From Owenia fusiformis (lineage: Eukaryota; Annelida; Polychaeta; Sabellida; Oweniidae): a stretch of 64,000 nt of DNA. Location of the stretch: NCBI GenBank assembly GCA_903813345.2, contig CAIIXF020000008.1, forward strand, positions 37,882,867 to 37,946,866, read 5' to 3'. Positions 1 through 9,405 of this stretch are shown here, piece by piece. The position numbers were made by a program, and so were the translations under genes. Numbering within the stretch: position 1 is the stretch's first letter; every line of letters starts with the position of its first letter. Under the pieces are notes generated by a model. The model was not told the origin of the DNA. It did not search any database and saw only the letters and a program-made list of their open reading frames with translations.

Positions 1-574
1 GTAAATAATAATTCACATTCATATCTGTTATAAGTAAAAAAAAGTAAAAAAGATATCCTTCTGTCAGTCTGTGGGAAGAATCTTTTCATTATACTGTAGG
101 TTTAATCACTGGCTTTTCTTGTTTAAGTGAATATTAAAATTAGTTAGTCTCATCACATTTAAGTTACATGCAGTCTAATTAAAATCAGTGATGTTCGAAT
201 CTTTCTTGACGTTGTCATGGTAGTTTTGAACCAAAACTTTATTCATTTGTATGACAAAATATTCCGAATCCAGATTTCACTTGCTTCTGAAATCGGTTTA
301 TCAACACTAAATGGAATTTGCCTACTATATTGGATGAGACTGACTCCAGTTAGTTCACCCTGCTGTGAACCAGTGAACATAAGCCATTTACAATTTACTA
401 AATCGCTGCGATAATCAAGCTATATGATTTAAACCATTGTTCAGCTTGAGACTCGAGAGAAATCCAACATCTCATAATTAGGCCTAGTATATTTATATTC
501 ACATTTCAGATGCTGAATAAAGCCCGTTTTGAAAATGACAATGTGCAGTGACCATGGTTTGGTATGATATGACA
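1..574. other. AT-rich stretch, nothing recognised
   Basis: I see no coding exon, RNA gene or element end here. A short piece at 345-380 (a CCAGTT..TTCACCC..CTGTG pattern) resembles 33570-33600, so it is probably a fragment of a dispersed repeat. Confidence 0.5.
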
Positions 575-690
575 GTTCATATCCCCACCATGCGTACATG
601 ATATTTCCCCACCGTGCGCACATGATGTATCCGCACCGAGCGTACAATGTGTATCCGCACCGTGTGCACGTGATACATGTATATCCCCAT
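575..690. repeat. Degenerate 28-30 bp tandem repeat
   Basis: About four imperfect units share a core resembling ATCCCCACCGTGCGCACATG. The units differ by point changes and small length changes. The apparent open frames across it are a by-product of the repeat. Confidence 0.7.
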
Positions 691-934
691 CGCTTGTTTT
701 CGTGTAGGATGATTAAAAGTGATAATTCGGCAATTTAAATTACATTTGTATATACAGCATCTCGATGTTATACGCTGGAAATATAGTAAAAATTCCAAAG
801 CATTTCATCAATATTTCTCAATACATATTGAACAGCCCCAGCGTTATTGTATTGATGCCATTGTAGTAGAATGTGTCGACAAAATGACAGATATTTATCT
901 CACAGGTTCTCATGGAACATGTTAATTATTTGCA

Positions 935-1035
935 GGGGTGGGCGTGGTAGGACTCCTTGGGGTAAACTCAATAGAGGACAATGGGACTTCGTGGGAGTCC
1001 GTGGGACTTGATGGAGCACGTTGGACGTACATATT
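935..1035. repeat. G-rich short tandem repeat
   Basis: Short repeats of the type GTGGGACTTCGTGGGAGTCC recur with a spacing of about 11-16 bp. The stretch from 1036 to about 1420 holds nothing else that I recognise. Confidence 0.5.
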
Positions 1036-2482
1036 ATTCCTTTGGTCAAAACTAGGATCTGCCTAGGTTGTCACGCATATGCCGAACGTAGAATGAAATA
1101 TTTGTTTTATTATATCATTGCTGACATTCTTTACGATCACTTTGCATTGGTAAGAAATATAGAATATTTTAAACATTTATTTTTATCAATAAATATATCA
1201 TAAACATAATTACTATGTACGTACAAGTATCATTGTATAGTACACTTTTACTTTCGTCCAGTGCAGTATTTTGAAATTCCTGGGCGGGCAATACGGGCGA
1301 TACGTCTTTTATAATCCAAAAATTGAGGGATCGCTAGCAATGGTATAATAAGATTCATTATCACCCCAGACATCCCTCAGCATATATGTATAAATAGATC
1401 AAATTTTCAAGAGATATTGACAGATATTAATTGTTTTTTTTTTGTCATTTCTTTTAGGGATCGGGTAAATGGGATACTATTTTTGGAAGTGAAGGCGACG
1501 AAAGTAAAGTCTTGGATTTTTTTTCAAATGGTCCCTGCTCTTCGCTGCTTGGTACGTTGTGATATAATAATTATATTCCCGATTTGTATTTGTGTTTAAA
1601 ACTATGTCAGCGTCTTTGTACGTGTACAGATTGATCTGGTTTAAATAATCTAGCTTAACGCCCTTGTTACCCCCCCCCCCCCCACTAGTCATCCCTACAG
1701 CCTCTGTGAGGAGGGGTGTAATCATGTGGAGGAGGGGTCACAGGGGGCTTGTGGCTAGACTGTGGTTTGAAATCAAGTTGACTAGATTTTATTATTAATA
1801 AAAACGTATTATGTAAAAATAATTTATATTCATGAATATATTTTAGCGAAACGAAATATCTATCATCCTACCACGTCTGTGTGCAATAAAGTAACGTGAC
1901 AATTTCTTCGTGGGATTGGGAGAGGGGGAAGGTTGGACGTGGGCAAAGGTTTTGAATGCAATGGATTGTACTGCACATGTATATTGTACATGTGTTAGAT
2001 TATAATTCCGTATCAAGTTAAAGTAGTCCAGAGCGGGAAAATGGCGACTGGCCAAACTGATTCATTTCAATGTGTTTGTTTGTAGAAATAATCTCTTAAT
2101 TTTAGCTTTAAAACTATATTAAAGAATACCATGTATAGTATTAAAATAAAGCATGGAGGTTGTATTTTTCCAACATTCTGGAAATTTATGGTTCCAGTAT
2201 CCGAAATTGAACGAAAATTGGTCACTAATAAAATATATTTGTTTTATTAAGTACCAATTAAGACTCATTTAACAATTATCTTCAATTTTCGTAATTCACT
2301 TTTGAAAATAGGATTGATATAAAGCAAAGTTAACACACTAGCTTTCGATAAAGGTATCAAACAGTTATCGAAACATATTATTCATACTACAAAATTACAT
2401 TTAAAAATGGATAAGAAACACATATTTGTTAGGAGAATCCATATTAAATTGTTACTTGGCAATAATACAGTACTCCGTTCTC

Positions 2483-2508
2483 TGACGTCCGCGTAAAGCA
2501 GTATAAAG
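2483..2508 (+). promoter_or_regulatory. H1 copy A core promoter: CRE-like site and TATA box
   Basis: A TGACGTCC element (2483-2490) lies just upstream of TATAAAG (2502-2508), about 75 bp before the ATG. The same arrangement is kept in copy C at 13145-13170, which supports its being functional. Confidence 0.7.
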
Positions 2509-2581
2509 CGCGAACATGAACATAGGGAAATCATTCATTTGTTAATCAGAAGGTATACAGCAATCGCAAACAACTCTCAAT

Positions 2582-3088
2582 ATGTCTGCATCACCAGCAA
2601 AGAAAGCCAGTGCTAAGAAACCAGCGGAGCACCCTAAATACATCGAGATGATAACACAAGCTATTATGACATTGAAGGAACGTACTGGATCATCCCGTCA
2701 AGCCATCGTTAAGTTCATCAAGGAAAATTTCAAAGTCGGTGACAATGTCGATGTACACATCAAAATGGCTCTTAAACGAGGAGTGGCATCAGGAACACTC
2801 GCTCAACCCAAGGGGACTGGAGCATCCGGTAGCTTCAAAGTTGTCAAGAAAGCAGAGCCAAAAGCCAAGAAACCAGTCAAGAAGCCTGCAGCGAAAAAAC
2901 CTGCTAAGAAACCAGCAGCAAAGAAACCAGCAGCTAAAAAAACCGTTGCAAAGAAACCAGCAGCAAAGAAACCAGCAGCTAAAAAACCCGTTGCAAAGAA
3001 ACCAGCAGCAAAGAAACCAGCAGCTAAAAAAACCGTTGCAAAGAAACCCGCTGCCAAGAAGCCCACCAAGAAAACAGCAAAGAAATGA
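2582..3088 (+). CDS. Linker histone H1, copy A (168 aa)
   Basis: This encodes a replication-dependent linker histone that binds the nucleosome dyad and linker DNA and compacts chromatin in the nucleus. The order is a short Ala/Lys/Pro N-terminal tail (1-15), a winged-helix globular H1/H5 domain (about 17-88, with GSSRQAI, ALKRGV and [10 protein letters not shown]), and a basic C-terminal tail (89-168) of repeated KKPAAKK-type units. There is no intron, as is usual for replication-dependent histones. The ATG follows a TATA box by about 75 bp. A canonical histone 3' stem-loop lies 33 bp after the stop and no nearby AATAAA is needed. A close paralogue of 174 aa lies at 13383-13907; the two globular domains differ by only a few conservative changes such as F/Y, I/V and M/L. 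Many base changes are silent, so both genes seem to be under protein-level constraint. Confidence 0.97.
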   Translation: MSASPAKKASAKKPAEHPKYIEMITQAIMTLKERTGSSRQAIVKFIKENFKVGDNVDVHIKMALKRGVASGTLAQPKGTGASGSFKVVKKAEPKAKKPVKKPAAKKPAKKPAAKKPAAKKTVAKKPAAKKPAAKKPVAKKPAAKKPAAKKTVAKKPAAKKPTKKTAKK

Positions 3089-3120
3089 ACTGAATCACAA
3101 CAGTTAGATTAGAAACCAAC

Positions 3121-3136
3121 GGCCCTTATCAGGGCC
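3121..3136 (+). terminator. Histone mRNA 3' stem-loop, copy A
   Basis: GGCCCTTATCAGGGCC forms a 6-bp stem with a 4-nt loop, the consensus for stem-loop binding protein. A purine-rich AAAGAGAAA about 15 bp downstream fits the U7-binding histone downstream element. Confidence 0.95.
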
Positions 3137-3627
3137 ACCTAATACTTACAAAAGAGAAATATTATTTATGAATGTCATTGTTAAGGCCAATGAGGCAGTA
3201 TTGTTTGAATGGTAGTGTGTACCATTTTGTATTTTAGCGTGTTCAGTGTCTAAAATTTTTGAAATTGATAATTTTTTAATAACACGACCACAACTAGACA
3301 CAAGGTAGGTGAGGTAATTGCCTCGTGATTTCAGAGAAAATAATCGAACTATTTACCTGTCCTATCTTAACGATTCCTTCTCGAGCAGAGATCATGTGTT
3401 TCCAAAGGCAAAGGAATATAAAATTTGAACCAAATGCATCACTTACTACTAGTATTTGAGTTAGGCTATTAAAAATTACATTTTTACGAAAAATGGCTGC
3501 ACATTTTGAATTGAGCAGCCATGTTTAAGATTTCTACGCCAGTCCAATAAGGCACGCTCCTGTGGTGTCGTATTCCTGTATTGGTCCCTGAATATCCTCT
3601 CCATGTATATATTATAAGTACTATAAT

Positions 3628-3748
3628 GGGTTGTTTAAGGGATGAGTTGTCCAGGGGATGGGTTGTCTAGGGGATGAGATGTCCAGGGGATGAGTTGTCC
3701 AGGGGATGAGATGTCCAGGGGATGAGTTGTCTAGGGGATGAGTTGTCC
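3628..3748. repeat. 17-18 bp minisatellite
   Basis: About seven units of the form GGATGAGTTGTCCAGGG, alternating GAGTTG/GAGATG and CCAG/CTAG. A degenerate array of the same motif in reverse orientation is found near 39500-39620. Confidence 0.85.
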
Positions 3749-3754
3749 ATAAGC

Positions 3755-4210
3755 CTTTAAAAATAGGTGAGCTTTTGAACCAGGAGTCGTAAAGGAGTTT
3801 TCTACATTGATGTTGAACAAAAATAACTTAAAACGGGAATCCCATCGACAGAAGATTTAAGGCAAATGGTCCATAAGTGGATTTCGCGAGATCGATGGAC
3901 AAATCAATGTTAACTAAATGGCTGAACATAAAAATGGGAGAAATTTTTTTGCCGATTTTTTGTAACAAAATTAATTCATACAACTAATCTTTCCAGTGAC
4001 ATGGCTTTTTCAATGCAGGACACCTGGAATTATTTGTAAAGCTAGGAAATGAACCAAAAGTGAATTTCGCGACACAAAAATGGCGACCAATTTGAAAATA
4101 GGCGAGCTTTTGAACCAGGAGTTTTAGGGAGGGGGTTCTATAAATACAGATGTTGAACAAAAATTACTTAAAACGGGAATCCTATTGACAGAGGTTTTAA
4201 AACTGGCCAA
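3755..4210. repeat. Direct repeat pair (about 110 bp each)
   Basis: Positions 3760-3870 and 4095-4205 share a segment beginning AGCTTTTGAACCAGGAG and continuing with TTGAACAAAAAT and AACTTAAAACGGGAATCC. They are separated by unrelated sequence. I recognise no gene here. Confidence 0.7.
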
Positions 4211-4277
4211 TTGTTGACAGACGGACAGGCAGACAGACAGACGGACAAGTGAGTGATTGCAATACCATACCATGTGA

Positions 4278-5276
4278 GTTAAAAAAGGAAGAAAGACATT
4301 CTTGAGTTAGTATATGAACACAGTATTTATTTATTTTGTACCTTTACTTTATATGTAACGTTTCAATATCGTCACACCAAATGAAAATAACACTCACTTA
4401 CCTAAATAAATACATTTCTAAATTCAAATTCAAGGAACAACATAGGTAGCTTTAATGGAACTAACACAAATAAATACAGTTGTAAATTTATGAACACTAA
4501 AATAGTCAAAATTCATGAATACTAAAACACAAAATTCGTGAACAATAGAAAATTCAGACAAATAAATACATTTGTAAATTCAAATTCATAAAATAATCTA
4601 GGCCTATTTTAGTACAATAACGTCATTTCTAAGGGCAATATAGTGAAATATTGGACCGAGGGCCGAAGGCCAAAGGTCCAATATTTCACTATATTGCTCG
4701 CATTAGTGCATTATTGCTCGCATATTAGTATTATTACAACCGTTAACGACCAGGACTGAAACAGCAAAAAATCGTATGCATTGAACGATGTCTAATTTCC
4801 CGGGGAAAATTGCTAGTCCAGAATATATTCTAGACCCGTCCATATGGACCACCACAATGACGTCACACATTTCTAAGGTCGATATAGTAAAATGAATGCC
4901 TTCTAAACTAGCACTAAAACCCCTAGAACTGGCCCGGCAAGGTGGTAATAATACTATTTATTATGACGATATGGTTTAATAACTCTAATTTGAATAATTT
5001 ACTGGTTTGACTTTTATTGGTTTGGCTTTTTAATTTGATTAATTCACTTGTTTGACTTTGTTCAATTTGTCTAATTCACTGGTTTGACTTTCTTCAATTT
5101 GACTAATTATCTTTTTTGACTTTCTTCAATTTGACCAATTATCTTGTTTCTTTAATTTGACCATGGGCTTCAACTAGAGTTGAAAGCCCATGATTTGACT
5201 AATTCACTGTTGTAATGCCATTATGTATTTTCTTCTCAGCTGTATTATATCCACCTCATGGTCATCCAGTATTTGT
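4278..5276. repeat. H1-linked spacer repeat, first copy, with 32-bp minisatellite
   Basis: This starts with GAAAGACATTCTTGAG and runs through AATAAATACA-rich sequence into a 32-bp minisatellite (about 4985-5215) based on TTTAATTTGACTAATTCACT. The same spacer recurs at 9315-11990 (split by a LINE) and at 16825-18915 (strongly expanded). Confidence 0.8.
4635..4697. repeat. Perfect 23-bp inverted repeat (hairpin)
   Basis: Two exact 23-bp arms (GCAATATAGTGAAATATTGG plus ACC) flank a 17-nt GGCC-rich loop. A related arm, TTCTAAGGTCGATATAGT, follows at 4870-4890, so this is probably a small MITE-like repeat. Confidence 0.85.
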
Positions 5277-5603
5277 TTAAAGGCCCCATGTAAAGTTTAA
5301 ACCACTTTGGCTTATATTGTAGTCTTACTCAATGTTATCAAAGTGTGATATGTGAAACTTTTTTTTTAAATTTCAAAAAGTGTTTTTTGATAAACTTTTT
5401 GTTCCAAAATTTGTGAATTTATTTAAAACCAACTTTTAGAGGTCACTCATATCTTCTAATTAGCTACAATTCATACCAATGCATAGCATTCATCCTCCCA
5501 TGTTTTTTGCCGAAAAGATTAAGAAAATCGGTTCATAAATAAGCGAGAAATGAACTTATCAGTGCATGAAAATGGTTCTGAGAAAAATGCATTTCAAAAT
5601 TTC

Positions 5604-5728
5604 AGTTCTCATAGAAACCAATGGTACCACTGTACATACTGTATGTACAGTGATCGCCTAGTATTAAAAGTGGGTGATCAAAGACTCGACAAGATGCGCA
5701 AAATCCAAAATGTCGAAGGAAAGGTATG
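5604..5728 (+). pseudogene. Exon-like fragment inside the TTAA element
   Basis: An open stretch encodes WYHCTYCMYSDRLVLK and on to NVEGK, ending at a strong donor (AAG/GTATGT at 5728). The CxxC pair suggests half of a zinc finger. Most of it is repeated in inverse orientation at 7160-7240. I cannot name the protein, and its left boundary is uncertain. Confidence 0.4.
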
Positions 5729-6116
5729 TTTGTTTGTCTTCTCTTTACCAGTTTAAAGTCATTTTACCTACAGATGGTATTCCATATGCTGTATAAGAGA
5801 CTCAAGATTCATTTGGTAACAGGATTCAGTGATTAAATCAACCGAAATACCTGAACTGAGTTGATAAAAGAAGCAAAATCAAAAACCCGTCGAAAGAAAA
5901 TGTATTTTTCACAAAACTTTCTGTTTTTAGATAGCCAAAACCACAAAACCAATATCATCTATGGTTAATATACATAAAACTTAACATTACATGCATATCA
6001 GACGTTCCAACTCCCCTTCAGTATCGAGTAAGGAGGATGTTATAAAAAAATTATGATCAGCCAAGTGAGTGATTTTACCATGTGGATTCTAATGATATGT
6101 TCTTTGCATTTCAGAG

Positions 6117-6782
6117 TGATTGGATTTACATTGTCCTTCACTACGAACTGTTAAATTTCAAAACATTATAAATCACCTTATAGAACACCATGAAGATGAA
6201 GAGATGAAGATGAGAAAGATTATTGAAAATAGAGGCAAATTTAGAATGATTACAAGAAATTTCTCTGGAATAATACCAAATGAAGTGAAATCAATAAATA
6301 AACACATAATTGTAGAAAGTGATGAATTTATGACAATTTCAGTGAATGACAATAATCGAATGAAATCATCCAAAATATCTGATTCAACGCCTACAAAATC
6401 AAATAAAATTACCAATGAAATTGCAATAGAACGAGAATATCAAATTAGTAATGAAATGACAATAGATGATTCTGAAATTACAATAGACTCTCATGACAAT
6501 GAAATGGTAGAAGGACCTGCAGATGAACCGAACGTTGTGACAGCTGATATCATAAACAAGCTTCAAAGTATGACTCCAATAATTGCAGAAAAGTTAGCAA
6601 AGGATGGGTCATTGTCCACGTTCAACGCCTTCCTGGAGCTACTAATGAAAGATGAATTTCCACTGGACAATATTGCCTACCGATGTTTCTTAGATGTAGT
6701 GGAATGGTTGCACAGCGACACCATTAGCCAATTTCGCTACCAACACCTCTTTAAAGCATATAGTTATGGGTGTATGATCTGA
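6117..6782 (+). pseudogene. Unrecognised ORF fragment, up to 220 aa, inside the TTAA element
   Basis: The frame is open from just after a TGA at 6117 to a stop at 6780, and follows an acceptor-like TTTGCATTTCAG. It encodes a possible zinc-finger end (a Cys, then HLIEHHEDEE), a low-complexity Asn/Ile/Ser-rich middle, and a helical C-terminus (FNAFLELLMKDEFPLDNIAY, then CFLDVVEWL). That last piece resembles a domain I recall from uncharacterised invertebrate proteins, possibly transposon-linked, but I cannot name it. No Met begins the frame and the stop directly after the acceptor blocks a simple join to the upstream exon. It is probably a captured and decayed gene piece. Confidence 0.45.
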
Positions 6783-7719
6783 TGAAACTCACGCTATTGG
6801 CTGATCCATCCATTTCCGTGTTAAAATATTTATTCCATGTTATTTAAGAGGAAATGTGAACTTTATCATGGTCAAATGGAAGCTCAAGACCCTACCTAAG
6901 TATAAAAAATTAAAGTGAGTAAAAATCTTCTATTGTTTTTGATATTTTAAAGCTTTTTAAATAAAACAGCACATATTATATCGCATTTATATCTTTACAT
7001 CGTAAAATCGATCACATATACGAAAAATGGTCAAAGTAATATATATTTTTCAAAGCATATGGGTGTTCTTGTGCCTACAAAACCTTATTGAATCACCAGT
7101 AGCGTGTAATATAAACACAAATAAATCTTTTAAAAATAACCGTTACAAGATATTTGAATTTTGCGCATCTTGTCGAGTCTTTGATCACCCACTTTTAATA
7201 CTAGGCGATCACTGTACATACAGTGGGTACAATGATATCTAAAACATAATTTATTCTTCCTTTTAACCTGGTTAAACAATCAACATTGTTTTTTTATGAA
7301 AGTCTAGCATATTTAGAAAAGATTGACATCGAAAAAAAAAATTCAATTTTTTCAAAAAGTTTTTGTTACCTTAGTGACATCACTAATGTTTCAAAATATT
7401 TTTGATTAGCTAAATCATTGTAGTGGCCCATTAAATATGACATTTTATTATTGAAATAGTGTGTTTTTTGTTCAATCTTTGCATTGGTGTTAAAAAGATA
7501 ATCTTTTTTTATATGCATTAAGAAATATTTGATGATTAAGAAATTTCAACTTTTTTTGAAAAATGGCGGGAAATTTGAATATTTGAGAAATGAAATGCTC
7601 ACAACTTTTTTTTCAAAATTTTTTTTTTGTTCAAAAATCTCAAAAATCACTTTTTAAGTCCTGACAAATAGTAAATGAATGATAAAAAAATATTTTCAAA
7701 CTTTAGACGGGGACTTTAA

Positions 7720-8947
7720 TACTATATAGTATTTTTATAGTATTTATAGTATCACATGTTACTGGATAGTAAGCTAAAAAATAACATGATCTCTACTATA
7801 GTAATGCCTGGTATAGTAAAGACATTGGCGGATATTAATTGGTTTTTGTCATTTTTATTAGGGGTCGGGTAAATGGAATACTAATAAAAATAGGATTTTT
7901 GGAAGTGAATCGAACTTACCCTACTATCACACCAAACTAGTTCTCGAAAACGGGCTTCAACTGTGTACGAACGGACTGGACGTACTTAGAACCGTTTGGG
8001 GTCTATTTACAAACTTCATCGAACGTACTCGAACGGGTAGGTCCTCTAGAACTTAGAACATGCTCAAAATGTTCTCGTGGTCGTCACGTTCTACAAGTAG
8101 AACGAGTGACAACGTACTAACGACGAGCTGGACGTACTACGAACTGAACCGTCGTACTGCAATCCTACTAGGGACGTTTTTACAACGAGTTGAACTGTCT
8201 GAGGACGCATTGAGAACGAGACAGAACTAATTGCAAACGGGTTTAAACTGAGTAAGAACGTATTAAAGACTGCTTATGAACGAGTTAGCAAAAATATAGC
8301 TATCACACCAAACAAGTTGCCGCTGCGTTCTTCAAAACTGGTTTTAAACGGTGTGCGAACGGAATGAACGTAGCTGCAACTTTCTAAGGTCTATTTATGA
8401 ACTTCATGAACGTTCTCAGACGGGAAGGTGATTCTAGAATTTTGAATCGATTCAAAATTCGATGGCGACCATACCGTTCTGTAATCAGGTCATGATGACC
8501 TTCTGGACGAAGGGACGCGTTATACGACGTTGCACACCGATTGTGGACGACCTGAACGAACTGCGAATGAGATGGACGTATTGAAGACTGTTTATGAACG
8601 AATTAGCTAATTATTTTAGAGATATTTCCCGACCACAGCCAGATTGAGCCCGTTTTACGACGTTTTCGTAGGACTGGCAAGAACGGGTAAGAACTAGTTT
8701 GGTGTGATAGGGGGGTTAAGTGCAGTCGCCACGTAGGCAAACGTCTTGGATTTTGTTTTAAAAATAGTCCCTGCTCTTCGCTGCTTAATACGTTGTGATA
8801 TAATTTTTATATTCCCCACTTGTATTTGTTTTAAATAATCTAGCTACAAGCCCTTGTGACCCCCACCCCCACCTGGCCATCCAAACAACCTCTGTAAGGA
8901 GGTGTATAATCGAGTAGAGGAGAGAGGTCACAGGTTACTCGAGTCTC
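7720..8947 (+). repeat. H1 block, copy B, lacking the H1 gene
   Basis: Positions 7740-7918 and 8716-8947 match the leader of block C (11975-12415), including the GGTCGGGTAAATGG and CAAGCCCTTGTGACCCCC regions. The match stops at GGTTACTCGAGTCTC (8947), where a LINE fragment begins. The rest of the block, including the promoter and H1, is absent. Confidence 0.8.
7919..8715. mobile_element. TTA-flanked Harbinger-like non-autonomous element (797 bp)
   Basis: TTA flanks both sides (7916-7918 and 8716-8718), and block C at 12170 shows the uninterrupted site. The ends are inverted: CCCTACTATCACACCAAACT and the complement of CCCCCCTATCACACCAAACT. A 3-bp TTA duplication fits PIF/Harbinger. The inside has no transposase; it is two related halves, each starting CTATCACACCAAAC (7923, 8281) and ending near ATGAACGA(G/A)TTAGC. 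Confidence 0.75.
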
Positions 8948-9312
8948 TTGAAGCAAATTGAAGTGGGTTAGGGCATTTTAAAATCTTAAATTTAGGAATG
9001 AGTCTTACAGAAACTATCTTTTCCCATAGCTTAAAATGAACCGATGTGAGTGTGAGACCACGAAAATTATCTGTGCATGTGGGATCTTTATTTTTCCCTT
9101 TGAATAATGAAATCATGATTGCTATCTTAAAACAAATTGGTAAGCGTTCAACTTTAACAATTGCTTGAGTTAAGTGTGGACCACCATATTCTAAATGTTC
9201 AGCGACCACTTCGTCCATCGCAGGTGCTTTGTTGTTTTGAAACGATTTTACAGTGTTTGAAATTTCTTGACAAGATATGGGTACATCAGACACCATCTTA
9301 GTTAAATGTTGA
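8948..9312 (-). mobile_element. Non-LTR retrotransposon fragment (reverse transcriptase)
   Basis: The minus strand encodes NNKAPAMDEVVAEHLEYGGP, then FKIAIMISLFKGKNKD and DNFRGLTLTSVHFKLWEKI. These are the fingers region and early motifs of a LINE reverse transcriptase. It is truncated at both ends and joins block B directly on one side and the spacer repeat on the other. I do not assign the clade. Confidence 0.75.
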
Positions 9313-9405
9313 ATTTACCTTCGTTGTGTACCTTTATATGTAATGTTTCAATATCGTCACATAAAAAGAGAATAACACTCACTCACCTAAATAAATACAT
9401 TTCTA

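Larger units (their letters stand above)
1423..3584 (+). repeat. Duplicated H1 block, copy A
   Basis: This block aligns by eye with 12087-14459 over its whole length: a leader with a GGTCGGGTAAATGG-like start, a C-rich run near 1672, the proximal promoter, the H1 gene and the 3' region. Its first part also matches 7840-8947. Copies A and C are close but not identical, so the duplication is moderately old or has been partly homogenised by gene conversion. Confidence 0.85.
5281..7715. mobile_element. TTAA-flanked DNA transposon, Kolobok-like and non-autonomous
   Basis: TTAA occurs directly on both sides (5277-5280 and 7716-7719). The ends are inverted: AGGCCCCATGTAAAGTTT on the left and the complement of AGTCCCCGTCTAAAGTTT on the right. 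TTAA duplications are typical of Kolobok and piggyBac elements; no transposase is recognisable, so the family is inferred from the ends only. Another end fragment of the same family lies at 21152-21220 inside CHAC2 intron 2. A segment of about 95 bp is present in opposite orientations at 5630-5725 and 7160-7240. Confidence 0.7.

Noticed and set aside
2803-3069. Antisense frame [11 protein letters not shown] in H1 copy A (and 13604-13888 in copy C)
   Set aside because: Mirror of the Lys/Ala codon repeat of the H1 tail; looks like a membrane protein only by composition.
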